The notes under the pieces: generated by a model
Seen by the model: the letters and a program-made list of their open reading frames with translations, nothing else
What the model was told of the DNA's origin: nothing
Databases searched by the model: none
Program-made: the position numbers and the translations under genes
In this document: positions 1-8,785 of the stretch, piece by piece
Layout of the letters: the number at the start of each line of letters is the position of its first letter
Position numbering within the stretch: position 1 is the stretch's first letter
Source of the DNA: Rhodobacteraceae bacterium EL53
GTDB taxonomy: Bacteria > Pseudomonadota > Alphaproteobacteria > Rhodobacterales > Rhodobacteraceae
DNA length: 64,000 bases
Direction: 5' to 3'
NCBI GenBank assembly: GCA_900313015.1
Contig: OMPR01000013.1
Coordinates: 712,725 to 776,724 of the forward strand

Positions 1-112
1 CTGAGGAGGACAGGATGGCGACTTTGAACCCATCTGCGGCCAACCTGCGTGCGCTGTCTGCTCCCATGCCACTGCCACCGGCCGTGATGATCGCTACTTT
101 TGTGTCAGCCAT
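1..112 (-). CDS. Short-chain dehydrogenase/reductase, N-terminal part only
   Basis: Read on the minus strand, an ATG at 112 opens a frame that runs off the left edge of the window (37 codons visible). The protein begins MADTKVAIITAGGSGMG, an SDR nucleotide-binding start with a glycine-rich TxGxxxGxG-type turn after the first beta strand, and continues with the usual ARRLAADGFKVAIL helix and second strand. A purine-rich stretch (ACGGAGAAG) sits just before the start. It is transcribed away from the LysR gene at 234, which is the usual layout for a LysR target. Substrate cannot be told from this fragment. The plus-strand frame over the same bases has no features of a protein. Confidence 0.75.
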   Translation of the reverse strand, partial: MADTKVAIITAGGSGMGADSARRLAADGFKVAILSSS

Positions 113-233
113 TTTCTTCTCCGTGGGTTCTAACATTTACTCTGTGCTTAATCTGAGCCCGTCTGGTGGTTTTGACCAATCAGTAATTCTGCGTTAATGC
201 TGTAGAATAACTATCACCTTAGAGAGCTTGTCC

Positions 234-1133
234 ATGCGTGAGATGCCGCCGCTCAATTCACTTAAGGCGTTCGAAGCTTCGGGGCGGCATTTGAACTTCA
301 GCCGTGCGGCAGAGGAGCTTGGCGTAACACAGGGTGCTATTGCACAACATGTTCGCGCGCTAGAAGCCTTGTTGAAAATCAAACTGTTTGAACGTCGCGC
401 GCGGGGGCTTTCTTTGACAGATGAAGGTCGTCGGTACTTGCCACCTGTTCGCCGTGCTTTTGATCTGATTGCAGAGGCTACAGAAAACCTCTCTCCTCGG
501 GAAGCTGTTGTGACCATCAGCACAACACCGTCCTTTGCCACAAAATGGCTGGTGCCACGACTTGGGGCATTTGCCCAAGAACATCCTGATATTCGCATTC
601 GGCTTGATGCCTCAAACACGCTGTCCAACTTTCAAACGGATGGGGTGGATATTGCGATTAGGCTGGGAACGCCCCCGTTTGGACCTGGCTTGGTGGCAGA
701 GCCTCTTTTTGCGTCCGAAGTGATTGCAGTTTGCCATCCTGATCTATGCAAGGGGCAGTATCCCATCTCTGCCCCTCAGGACTTATGCCACCATGTGTTA
801 CTGGAAGACACACATGGGCGGTGGCCGCTGTTTCTTGAAAAAGCATTGGGTGGCACGAGTTCTGAGATGAGACGCATAACGTTCAGCCAGACCTCATTGG
901 CGATCGACGCAGCTCTTGCGGGGCAGGGGGTCGCCCTGACCAATCGCGCGTTTGTGGATGCAGATCTCAAGGCGAACCGCCTGTGTCAGCCGGTCCCGTT
1001 TTCGATGGTCACAGACGAAGGGTTTTATACTGTTGCGCCACGCGCACCGCGCAATCGTGCAATCGTTTCTGATGTGCGTCAGTGGTTGGTCAGGCAGATC
1101 CCGAATGTCAGTTCGGATGGCTCTGCTTCCTGA
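234..1133 (+). CDS. LysR-family transcriptional regulator (GcvA-like)
   Basis: A 299-residue LysR regulator. The N-terminal winged helix-turn-helix is clear (about residues 15-60, NFSRAAEELGVTQGAIAQHV, then a linker with the usual LFERRARGLSLTDEGR). The rest is a periplasmic-binding-protein-like effector domain. The closest general match is the GcvA/AmpR type, judged from the N-terminus PPLNSLKAFEASGRHLNFS. An upstream in-frame TTG exists at 228, but the ATG at 234 fits the family start better. It lies divergent from the SDR gene at 112-1, with about 120 bp between them, so control of that gene is the likely role. The effector is unknown. Confidence 0.88.
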   Translation: MREMPPLNSLKAFEASGRHLNFSRAAEELGVTQGAIAQHVRALEALLKIKLFERRARGLSLTDEGRRYLPPVRRAFDLIAEATENLSPREAVVTISTTPSFATKWLVPRLGAFAQEHPDIRIRLDASNTLSNFQTDGVDIAIRLGTPPFGPGLVAEPLFASEVIAVCHPDLCKGQYPISAPQDLCHHVLLEDTHGRWPLFLEKALGGTSSEMRRITFSQTSLAIDAALAGQGVALTNRAFVDADLKANRLCQPVPFSMVTDEGFYTVAPRAPRNRAIVSDVRQWLVRQIPNVSSDGSAS

Positions 1134-1273
1134 ACCGCAGGGAAAGGGTTTAACTGGCTCTGTTTTACGGTCTAAATAAACTGAACGAGCCCTGTGGACC
1201 TGCGTGTGCGCTACTTTCTGGTGCGGGATGGTGCGCCCCCGCCTTAGGCTATTGATACCTGTGAGGATTATCT

Positions 1274-1834
1274 ATGACGACATCACGGACCCAGACCATT
1301 TTGGAAGATTTCGTCACGTGTGCACGTGCCGCTGCGGTTTCGGACACCTGTTCGGCAGATCTGCGCGATGTGCTGCGTGAGAGCCTGCTACAGGCTAACG
1401 CGTTTGCCGATGCGATCGCGGCAATGGCTGAAGACGAAGTCCTGTTGTTTGAGGATGAGACCTGTTCGATCTGGACCTGTCGGTATGACGCTGATGTGGT
1501 TCTTGCCCCTCACGAACATTGCATGCCTGTTCACATCGCGGTGTATCGCGGGACCGAGGTGGAAGTCTTGTATAAGCAGGAGCAGGATAGGCTGCGCCAT
1601 GGTGGAAATCGCAGGGTGTCCGCCGGGGACGTCACGCGGTTGGGTCCTGACGCGATCCATGCGATCACGGCCGAGGGGCAAGGGCAGAGCCATGCTATCC
1701 ACATTTATGAGGGACCGCTGACGCAGGTTGAGCGGTCTCTCTTTGACTGGACTAGCGGGACCGAGATTGCGTTCACGATAGAAAATTTTCATGCCATGAA
1801 GCGCAAGAAATCAGATATGGCCGAGTTTCGGTAG
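1274..1834 (+). CDS. Cupin protein, cysteine/thiol dioxygenase-like
   Basis: A 186-residue cupin. The first cupin motif is seen at residues 79-87 (PHEHCMPVH) with His80, His82 and His87, followed by the typical IAVYRGTEVEVLY strand pair. A second His-containing motif lies around residues 129-143 (His129, His140, His143). This spacing matches the metal site of cysteine dioxygenase-type enzymes, which oxidise a thiol to a sulfinate with Fe(II), but length and sequence alone do not fix the substrate. The start ATG has GAGG about 8 bp upstream. The gene stands alone between LysR and the convergent M20 gene. Confidence 0.7.
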   Translation: MTTSRTQTILEDFVTCARAAAVSDTCSADLRDVLRESLLQANAFADAIAAMAEDEVLLFEDETCSIWTCRYDADVVLAPHEHCMPVHIAVYRGTEVEVLYKQEQDRLRHGGNRRVSAGDVTRLGPDAIHAITAEGQGQSHAIHIYEGPLTQVERSLFDWTSGTEIAFTIENFHAMKRKKSDMAEFR

Positions 1835-1872
1835 GCCCATCTCAGTCCGGGGATCGTGCGACTGACAAAGCG

Positions 1873-3033
1873 TTAGTGGGAGTTTTTCAGCTTGTGGCCC
1901 AGTTTTTCCAGCACCATCAGGCATTGAGCCAATTGATCGAGCGCGAGATATTCATCCGCTTTGTGCGCTTGATTGATCGACCCTGGCCCGCAGACAACCA
2001 CATCCATCCCGAAGGACTGGAAAATCCCAGCTTCGGTTCCGAAGGGGACAAGATCCGTGCCGTTTGCGCCAGTGAGTTCTAACAGAATTTGCCGGGCTTC
2101 GTTCACCTCAGTTGGAACAAGGCCGGCAACCTCTCCAATCACCTCGGTTTCGATGGTGGCATCTGGGTGCACCCTGCGCATCGCGGGCAACAGGACGTCG
2201 TTGCAGTAGCGGGTCATTGCATCTTTGACAAAATCCGCATCCGAGGTCTGGACCGGGCGCATTTCCCAATCAATCTGCGCCTTCGGTGGGATCACATTAT
2301 GCACGCTGCCGCTGTGGAGTGCGCCGACATTGATCGTGGTCCATGGCGGTTCAAAGCGGCTGGTTTCCGGGGCCATGCCTTGCAGCCGGTCGCGCAGGTC
2401 CAGCAAGCGCGACACATAGCGCACGGCGTATTCGGCAGCATTTACCCCTAGATCCGGGGCGGAACCGTGCCCCTCGAGCCCTTGAAAGCGCGTGGTGTAT
2501 TCACAGCAGCCTTTGTGACCTTCGATGACCCGCATTTCGGTGGGTTCGCCAATAATGGCGAGCCTCGGTCTAATCTCGCGTGCGATCAGGGATTGGGCCA
2601 GCTGGCCTGCGCCGATACAGCCGGTTTCCTCATCATACGTGAAGGCAAAATGCACAGGCTTGTCTTGCACCTGTTGCGCAAACGTCGGGGCCATGGCTAG
2701 GGTCGCGGCGATGAACCCTTTCATGTCGCAGGTGCCGCGCCCGTAAAGACGCCCGTCGCGTTCAGTCATGACAAACGGGTCGCTGGTCCAATCCTGATCG
2801 GTGACAGGAACGACATCGCTGTGACCTGACAACACGATGCCCCCGTCGCAGTCTGGCCCAAGCGTTGCAAACAGGTTGGCTTTGCGCCCCGTCTCATCCG
2901 TCTGAATATCGACCTTGGCCCCGCACCCTGCGAGACGATCCGCCAGATAGGCGATCATCTCAAGGTTGCTGTCGGCTGACACCGTCGGAAAGGCGATCAG
3001 GTCGGACAGGATACGCTTGGTGTCTTCGATCAT
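1873..3033 (-). CDS. M20 amidohydrolase, ArgE-like N-acyl deacetylase
   Basis: 386 residues, full length for the ArgE/DapE family of zinc peptidase-like deacetylases. Metal ligands and catalytic residues are visible: SGHSDVVPV (His71, Asp73), RGTCDMKG (Asp103), DEETG (Glu135-Glu136), GEPT (Glu163), and a C-terminal His in SINQAHKADE. It starts 4 bp after the stop of the M24 gene upstream, so the two are surely co-transcribed. In ectoine breakdown, hydrolysis of ectoine yields N-acetyl-diaminobutyrate, which needs a deacetylase. The usual one (DoeB/EutE) belongs to a different family (AstE/aspartoacylase), so here the M20 enzyme may do that step. Annotation as plain acetylornithine deacetylase would be the default alternative. 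Confidence 0.85.
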   Translation of the reverse strand: MIEDTKRILSDLIAFPTVSADSNLEMIAYLADRLAGCGAKVDIQTDETGRKANLFATLGPDCDGGIVLSGHSDVVPVTDQDWTSDPFVMTERDGRLYGRGTCDMKGFIAATLAMAPTFAQQVQDKPVHFAFTYDEETGCIGAGQLAQSLIAREIRPRLAIIGEPTEMRVIEGHKGCCEYTTRFQGLEGHGSAPDLGVNAAEYAVRYVSRLLDLRDRLQGMAPETSRFEPPWTTINVGALHSGSVHNVIPPKAQIDWEMRPVQTSDADFVKDAMTRYCNDVLLPAMRRVHPDATIETEVIGEVAGLVPTEVNEARQILLELTGANGTDLVPFGTEAGIFQSFGMDVVVCGPGSINQAHKADEYLALDQLAQCLMVLEKLGHKLKNSH

Positions 3034-3036
3034 CTC

Positions 3037-4221
3037 TTAGCCTTTGACAAACAGCTTGCGTTCAACATTACACAGGGGTTCCGCCGCGCCGGTGTCGCGG
3101 ATCAGAATGGTTTCGGTGGTTTCCAACCCCCAGCTGTCCATCCAAAGGGCAGGCATGAAATGAAACACCATGCCCGGCACCAGTTCGGTTTCATCTTCGC
3201 TGCGGATGGATGCGGTGCGTTCGCCCCAGTCGGGCGGATAGCTAAGCCCGATAGGATAGCCCATGCGACCGGTGCGTTCGATCCCATGCTTGGCTATGAC
3301 CTGCATAAAGGCATTGGCGATATCGCAGGTGCGGTTGCCTGCGCGCGCCGCCTCTAACCCGGCGTTGATGCCTTCGATCTGGGCCTCTTCTGCGCGGCGC
3401 ATCTCATCCGAGGGGGTGCCTAGAAAGATGGTTCGACAAATCGGCGCATGATATCTGCGATAACAGCCTGACAGTTCAAAGAAGGTCGCTTCGCCCTCGC
3501 GCATGGGGGCACCGTTCCATGTCAGGTGGGCGGCAGTGGCGTCCAGACCAGACGGCGTCAGAGGAACGATGGCGGGGTAATCGCCCCAATCATCATCAAC
3601 ACCAGTGATCCCGGCATGCATGATATCCGCGACCAGATCATTTTTGCGTACCCCCGGTGCGGCGCGATCCATGGCGGTGTGGATCACCTTTTCCGAGATG
3701 CGCGCGGCCTTTCGGATAAAGCCGATTTCGTCGGCTGATTTGATCAAGCGTTGCCAATTCACCAAAGCGGTTGCATCCACCAGCGTCGCATTTGGCAGCT
3801 CTTCGGCCAAGACCGCGTGGGCCTTGGCTGAATAGTAGTAGTTTTCCATTTCCACACCGATGCGCGTCTGTGCCAGGCCCCGCGACGCGAGCTGCCGTGC
3901 CAAATCCTGCATCGGGTGAACGACCGTGGATTGCACATAGTGATCGCCGTATCCAAGGATGTTGTCGTGTGCCATCCAGCAAGTGCGGCGACCGCCCATC
4001 ATATCCATGTAGCGCCCCCACCAGATGGGTTCGCCTTCCATGGTGAGGATCACGCCTTGGTGCACATAAAAGGACCACCCGTCATACCCGGTGAGCCAGG
4101 CTTGGTTAGAGGGGTCTGTCACAAACAGCGCATCTAAGCCCGCAGCCGCCATTGCGGCACGGGTCTTCTTCAATCTGCGATCATATTCGGCGAGGCCAAA
4201 AGGCGCATTGGACGTGGTCAT
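3037..4221 (-). CDS. doeA: M24-family hydrolase, ectoine hydrolase DoeA/EutD-like
   Basis: 394 residues with the creatinase/prolidase (M24) fold: an N-terminal creatinase-type domain (about 1-165) and a pita-bread catalytic domain. The stretches VTDPSNQAWLTGYDGWSFYV, MAHDNILGYGDHYVQST, GDYPAIVPL and YPIGLSYPPDWGERT are those I know from ectoine hydrolases (DoeA/EutD), which open the ectoine ring. It sits between a class III aminotransferase and an M20 deacetylase in one operon, which fits conversion of ectoine to diaminobutyrate and on to aspartate semialdehyde. No ectoine importer or EnuR regulator is seen beside it, so the substrate is an inference from sequence family and context. Confidence 0.82.
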   Translation of the reverse strand: MTTSNAPFGLAEYDRRLKKTRAAMAAAGLDALFVTDPSNQAWLTGYDGWSFYVHQGVILTMEGEPIWWGRYMDMMGGRRTCWMAHDNILGYGDHYVQSTVVHPMQDLARQLASRGLAQTRIGVEMENYYYSAKAHAVLAEELPNATLVDATALVNWQRLIKSADEIGFIRKAARISEKVIHTAMDRAAPGVRKNDLVADIMHAGITGVDDDWGDYPAIVPLTPSGLDATAAHLTWNGAPMREGEATFFELSGCYRRYHAPICRTIFLGTPSDEMRRAEEAQIEGINAGLEAARAGNRTCDIANAFMQVIAKHGIERTGRMGYPIGLSYPPDWGERTASIRSEDETELVPGMVFHFMPALWMDSWGLETTETILIRDTGAAEPLCNVERKLFVKG

Positions 4222-4242
4222 TTGGTGGCTCCTTTTGAAATG

Positions 4243-5616
4243 TTAGCCCAGAACGGATGTGACGGCGCGCAGGGTTGCGGCGACCACTTGGTCGGCCTCG
4301 GCGCGGGTCAGGCAGAAAGGGGGAGCAAACCCAAGGATGTCGCCCTGCGGCATGGCCCGCGCGATCACATTGTCCTGTTCCAACAGCTTGCCTGCAATTT
4401 GGGGCCCGATCTTGTCGCTTGCGTCAAAGAAGGTGCCTGTTTGCTTGTCCGCCATGAATTCCACTGCGCACAACATACCTTCGCCACGTATGTCGCCAAC
4501 ATTGGGATGATCGGCCAAAGCGTCTTGCATCGTGGTGTTCAGATAGCTGCCGACAGACCCCGCGTTTTCAACGAGGCCAAGCGTGTCGATCAGCTGCAGG
4601 TTTGCCACCCCGGCTGCTGCCCCGATGGGGTGGGCCGAGTAGGTCCAGCCATGGCCAATCGGCCCATTTTCGTCGGTGCCACGTTCAAGAACCGCCCACA
4701 TTTTGTCCGACACAATTGACCCAGACAGCGGTGCATAGGCTGAGGTCAGACCCTTGGCGATGGTGATAAGATCGGGGCGCATGCCGTAATGATCGGACCC
4801 AAACATGCTGCCCAATCTGCCAAATCCTGTCACCACTTCGTCAGCCACCAGCAGGATGTCGTGTTTATCCAGCACGGCCTGAATTGCGGGCCAATAGCCG
4901 GCAGGCGGGGGCACGATGCCGCCGGTTCCTAGCACGGGTTCACCGAAAAAGGCGCCGATGGTATCTGCACCTTCGCGCGCGATCATCGCCTCTAGTTCAG
5001 CGACACAATGAGCGACGAATTCAGCCTCGGTCTGGTTCTGATCCGCGCGACGAAAGTAATAGGGGGCTTCGGTGTGCAGCACCTGTGCCAACGGCAGATC
5101 GAATTTCTTGTGAAACAGTTCCAGCCCTGTCAGAGATCCGGTCATCAGGCCTGATCCGTGATATCCCCGCCAGCGCGAGATGATCTTTTTCTTTTCCGGG
5201 CGGCCAAGGATGTTGTTATAATACCAGATCAATTTGATGTTGGTTTCATTCGCATCCGAGCCGGACAGGCCAAAATAAACTTTGGACATATGATCGGGCG
5301 CCCGGTCCAGAACCATTTTGGCCAAGGTGATCGAGGCCTCGGTGCCATGGCCCACATAGGAATGGTAATAGGCCAGTTCCTTGGCCTGATCGGCGATGGC
5401 GTCGGCGATTTCAGGGCGACCATAACCGACGTTCACACAGTACAACCCAGCAAAGGCGTCCAGCAAACGGTTGCCGTCTCGGTCTTCGATGTGACAGTCA
5501 GAGCCGCCCGTAATCACGCGATGGGGCAGGTTGCCTCGCGCAAATTCTGCCAGATGGGTAGAGGGGTGAAAAAAGTTGTCGCGGTCCCACTGTTCAAGGT
5601 GATCGTTGTGTCGCAT
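4243..5616 (-). CDS. Class III PLP-dependent aminotransferase (DoeD-like)
   Basis: 457 residues, usual length for class III (omega) aminotransferases. The PLP-binding lysine is Lys288 in ITIAKGLTSAY and the Asp that contacts the pyridine nitrogen is Asp259 in LVADEVVTGFGR. SGSDANETN (about 118-126) is the phosphate-binding region. First gene of the minus-strand operon with the M24 and M20 genes (21 bp gap). In ectoine degradation a transaminase (DoeD) turns 2,4-diaminobutyrate into aspartate semialdehyde; that role fits, but related enzymes use putrescine, beta-alanine or taurine, so specificity is inferred from the neighbours only. Confidence 0.85.
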   Translation of the reverse strand: MRHNDHLEQWDRDNFFHPSTHLAEFARGNLPHRVITGGSDCHIEDRDGNRLLDAFAGLYCVNVGYGRPEIADAIADQAKELAYYHSYVGHGTEASITLAKMVLDRAPDHMSKVYFGLSGSDANETNIKLIWYYNNILGRPEKKKIISRWRGYHGSGLMTGSLTGLELFHKKFDLPLAQVLHTEAPYYFRRADQNQTEAEFVAHCVAELEAMIAREGADTIGAFFGEPVLGTGGIVPPPAGYWPAIQAVLDKHDILLVADEVVTGFGRLGSMFGSDHYGMRPDLITIAKGLTSAYAPLSGSIVSDKMWAVLERGTDENGPIGHGWTYSAHPIGAAAGVANLQLIDTLGLVENAGSVGSYLNTTMQDALADHPNVGDIRGEGMLCAVEFMADKQTGTFFDASDKIGPQIAGKLLEQDNVIARAMPQGDILGFAPPFCLTRAEADQVVAATLRAVTSVLG

Positions 5617-6175
5617 GGCCCAGTTTCCTGTCTTGGCGGCGCGCCGCCTGATTATGTAAGTAAGGAGCCAGATGCACGCTCAAGGCCAATAGGGGCCTCG
5701 GTTTCGAGCAGAAAGGCTCCGCTCACCCAAGCAGCAGCGCGCAATGCCTTTATTGCCAGGGTCATCCCGCAGTAGGAGCATACAAGGACATTCATACGCA
5801 ACAAAAATGTAAGGTGTAGATCTCAATTCATGTCGGTACGATGCGTGCGGATGAGGGGTGAGCCGGAAGTGTTCAGGGCTGGGTTTTTTTTTGAGTGTCT
5901 GCCAAATGAAAAGCATGGGGTGATTGAATGATCAATTTTGGTATGCTCGTTTTTTCATATTTTGGACATTTAGAGCTATCCAAAGACGTGGCACATCTTT
6001 CAGTGTCGAAAATTCAAAGGATCACCGCCATGCCCATTATTTCGGTTCCCCGTAGATCAATTCTGTGGCCTCAGTTTACGTGTGTGCAGGACCTTGGGCG
6101 GGTGTTGGTGTGTCACTTGAGTTCTGTTTGGCCTCTGTTCCAACGGGTGAAAATATTACAAGTGGAGCCAGTGAT
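5617..6175. other. Intergenic region between divergent aminotransferase and MFS genes
   Basis: About 560 bp between two divergent transcription units, so it must hold both promoters. Short open frames on both strands (for example 5680-5916 minus and 5928-6179 plus) show no recognisable protein features and are taken as chance. The second half (about 5880-6000) is clearly more A/T-rich than the genes around it. I see no clear operator palindrome. Confidence 0.5.
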
Positions 6176-7363
6176 ATGAACCGTTTGACGATGTTCACTT
6201 TGTTTTATCTGGCCAGCTTCCTACAGGCGGGGGCCTATGGTTTGACGTTCATGTTGCCACGCCTGTTTGAAGGCTTTGGCGCAAACGAAAAGATCGTTGG
6301 AGTGATGTTGTTCCTCACCACGATTTCAACTTTGATCACGGTCTATTACGCGGGGCACCTGTCGGACAGGTTTGGCCGGGTACGCACGTTGGGAGTGGCG
6401 TGTCTGGCGATTGCAACCGCGCTGGCGGCCTATGGGTTGGCAGATGGAATCGGTGGTCTGTTGATCTTGGCGAGCGTTGCATTAGGAGCTGGCTGGGGAT
6501 TGACCTATGCGCTGTCGCCCATTGTGCTGACACGGTTGGTCACTCCAGACGAGCGCGTGCGGTATTTTGCAATCCTGTCAGTGGCATTGATGGCTGGGTT
6601 TGGCCTTTCGCCGGTGATGGCATCGATGATGGAATCTGCGGACCTGACTGTGAACGATGCCTTTTTCCTGACGGCGGTTCTGTGTGCGGTGGCTGGGGTG
6701 ATCTTTCTTGTCATCGTCGCGCCCGTCCGCACACATTCGGCCGCCAGCGGCCCCGAGCCACGGTCCTCTTTATCCCTCACCGCAGTGCGGGCGATCATGG
6801 GGTCACGCGCCCGGCTGCCAGTGATCATGGTCTGTCTGGGGGCGTCCGTCTTTGCCGGGATGAACAATTTTCAAACGGTGATTGCCGATGAACGAGGACT
6901 AAATTATGCGGATTACTTCCTGACCTACACTTTGACCGTGGTTCTGTTTCGCGTGGTCTTGGCCCGGTTCAAAGGCGGGGCAAGTCCATATCTGACCATT
7001 GCAGCCCTGCAATATGTGATGTTTGGCTCCGTGGTTCTGTTCCTCGGAATTGGAGGCAACTTGCCGATGTATCTGGTCGTCGCTTTCTTGTTCGGCATTG
7101 GCTATGGCGTCAGCTATCCGATCCTTGCCGCAATGGCGGTGAATGATGCCGATCCCGCGTTGCTGCCACAGACTCTGCAGTTTTTCGCGCTCAGCTATTT
7201 CATTGGCATCTTTGGCTTTCCGCTGGTGGCTGGCTGGATGATTGTTGAGATGGGTAGTAGCGCTTTGTTGATGTTGGTGGCGGCCTTGGCTGGGATCGAG
7301 GCAACGATGGCTGGCCTTCGGGGATTGCAGAACCGTGTAGCGCCTGCTCAGAAAGCATCATGA
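6176..7363 (+). CDS. Major facilitator superfamily transporter
   Basis: 395 residues from the ATG at 6176, which is preceded by AAGTGGAG; the longer frame from 6065 adds a poorly hydrophobic segment and is not needed. The protein is built of about twelve hydrophobic segments, with the MFS signature loop between helices 2 and 3 (GHLSDRFGRVRTLG, about residues 61-74). It lies divergent from the ectoine-hydrolase-like operon and 70 bp before the ABM gene. Substrate is unknown; an organic acid or drug/metabolite exporter are both possible. Confidence 0.85.
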   Translation: MNRLTMFTLFYLASFLQAGAYGLTFMLPRLFEGFGANEKIVGVMLFLTTISTLITVYYAGHLSDRFGRVRTLGVACLAIATALAAYGLADGIGGLLILASVALGAGWGLTYALSPIVLTRLVTPDERVRYFAILSVALMAGFGLSPVMASMMESADLTVNDAFFLTAVLCAVAGVIFLVIVAPVRTHSAASGPEPRSSLSLTAVRAIMGSRARLPVIMVCLGASVFAGMNNFQTVIADERGLNYADYFLTYTLTVVLFRVVLARFKGGASPYLTIAALQYVMFGSVVLFLGIGGNLPMYLVVAFLFGIGYGVSYPILAAMAVNDADPALLPQTLQFFALSYFIGIFGFPLVAGWMIVEMGSSALLMLVAALAGIEATMAGLRGLQNRVAPAQKAS

Positions 7364-7435
7364 CGATGCTTTGATTCAACTTGGCATTTTCGGTAAATGC
7401 ATCTTGTCGCCGAATGGCATTGGGTCAGAGAACGA

Positions 7436-7795
7436 ATGGGAGTGTCTCGATTGATAGCAGTCATATTTGAAGTCGAAATCGCAGAGGGGCGTAAACAGGA
7501 TTATCTTGAGGTCGCCGCTGATCTGAAACCGCTGCTAGAGCAGGTCGACGGGTTCCTGTCGGTCGAGCGGTTTCAAAGTCTGACCAATCCTGACAAGCTG
7601 TTGTCGCTTTCTTTTTTCAGGGACGAGACCGCCGTTGCAGAATGGCGCAGCTTGTCGCGACACCGCGAGGGACAGGCCAAAGGCCGGGATGGCATTTTCG
7701 CGGGATACCGGTTGCGCGTTGCCGGGGTGATCCGTGACTATGGGATGTTTGACAGGGCCGAAGCCCCGGATGACAGCGTGAGCATTCATGGTTAA
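7436..7795 (+). CDS. Antibiotic-biosynthesis-monooxygenase (ABM) domain protein
   Basis: A small protein (119 residues from the ATG at 7436) with the ABM dimeric ferredoxin-like pattern: IAVIFEVEIAEGRKQDYLEVAADL, VDGFLSVERFQS, LLSLSFFRDETAVAEWR, then a helix with an H-R-EGQ segment. Such proteins are often small oxygenases or heme/quinone-handling proteins, and many have no known substrate. A TTG start at 7451, with GGGAG 8 bp before it, is about as likely. The frame open further upstream (from 7397) looks unrelated to the fold. Downstream of the MFS gene in the same direction, so possibly co-transcribed. Confidence 0.78.
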   Translation: MGVSRLIAVIFEVEIAEGRKQDYLEVAADLKPLLEQVDGFLSVERFQSLTNPDKLLSLSFFRDETAVAEWRSLSRHREGQAKGRDGIFAGYRLRVAGVIRDYGMFDRAEAPDDSVSIHG

Positions 7796-8338
7796 AAGGC
7801 AGGGCCCGCCCAAAGGATTCAGTATCGTCCCGGGACCCAAAAAGACTTTTGGATGCGCACACCCTCGACATGCATCAAGTGTCGCTAACTGAGATTTCCC
7901 AAACCTTGTTTGCTGCGTGAGACCAATATCCCAATTGCTTGCGTGATATTGTTATTTTCATTCGGCAGCATGCGCACCTTTTCGATGTTTACGCCTTGTC
8001 CCATTGGAACACGGCACAGGCATCTTTGACCGGCAGGTAGATCAGCAACGCCAATGCCCAGAGACTGGGATGCAGCATTATGTGTCTCGTTTCGGGGTGA
8101 ATGGCTGGCGGGGGTGAGGGCGTAGGACGGGGCAACCAATATGATACTGCGGCCTGTTAGCATTTCTGCTGAAGGGTGTCCCTTTCACTTGAAGGGGTAT
8201 CGCTCGCCGAGGTCCGCATTGCGCACCCGCGTTTGGAATATCATGTACGGGATCATTTGGGGGCGGGGTATATCCAATCTCCAACTAAAAAGCCGGATGT
8301 GCGAGACCTCCCGCAGTCCAGCGCGCCAACAGGGAGAT
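7796..8338. other. Gene-poor stretch with no recognised content
   Basis: About 540 bp between convergent genes (ABM plus strand, PNPOx-like minus strand). Several frames of 60-90 codons exist on both strands, such as 7885-8163 minus, but none shows a recognisable motif, a good ribosome-binding site or codon usage like the neighbours. Could be decayed sequence. Confidence 0.4.
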
Positions 8339-8785
8339 TTAGAGCGCGTTCAGTTTTTCCAGGTTCGTCGCCTTTAGTTCAGCCACGGTGATGCCAGCAT
8401 CATAGGCGGGTGATGTGATCTCTTCGACGTCGGTGATACGGATCACCACAAAGGACGACATGCGCGATTTGTAATCCGCCCAACTGGTGGCAAAGGCGGC
8501 GTGAATGTCCGGCCCCGCATCTGCCGCGCGGAGGATCTCGGCTGTGCCGGTGATCCGCAGGGCTCGCCGGTGCACGACATCGGTGAAACAAACCTCGACC
8601 GCTGGATTGGCGCGCAGGTTTGCTGATGTGCGCGGGCTGCGAATGTTACCATAGGCCAGCGTTTGATCATCCAAAATCACAAAGGTCGCCTTGGGAGAAA
8701 CCGATGGGGTGCCATTTGTACTCACTGTGGCCACTGATCCGGCCGAAAACGCTCGGATCAGGGACTTCATGGGGTCGGTTAGCAT
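8339..8785 (-). CDS. Pyridoxamine-5'-phosphate-oxidase-like FMN split-barrel protein
   Basis: 148 residues with the split-barrel flavoprotein pattern: VATVSTNGTPSVSPKATFVI, LAYGNIRSPRTSANLRANP (FMN phosphate-binding side), VEVCFTDVVHRRALRITGTAEIL. Proteins of this kind bind FMN or F420 and reduce small molecules or quinones. The start ATG (8785-8783) overlaps the true 3' end of the molybdopterin oxidoreductase frame in an ATGCTAA arrangement, so the two genes were translationally coupled. Last gene of the minus-strand unit. Confidence 0.85.
   Translation of the reverse strand: MLTDPMKSLIRAFSAGSVATVSTNGTPSVSPKATFVILDDQTLAYGNIRSPRTSANLRANPAVEVCFTDVVHRRALRITGTAEILRAADAGPDIHAAFATSWADYKSRMSSFVVIRITDVEEITSPAYDAGITVAELKATNLEKLNAL

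Noticed and set aside
15-197. Plus-strand frame of 60 codons at the left edge
   Set aside because: It is antisense to a clear SDR start on the minus strand (112-1) and shows no protein features.
5158-5775. 205-codon plus-strand frame over the aminotransferase gene
   Set aside because: Antisense shadow of the aminotransferase; composition follows the complementary codons.
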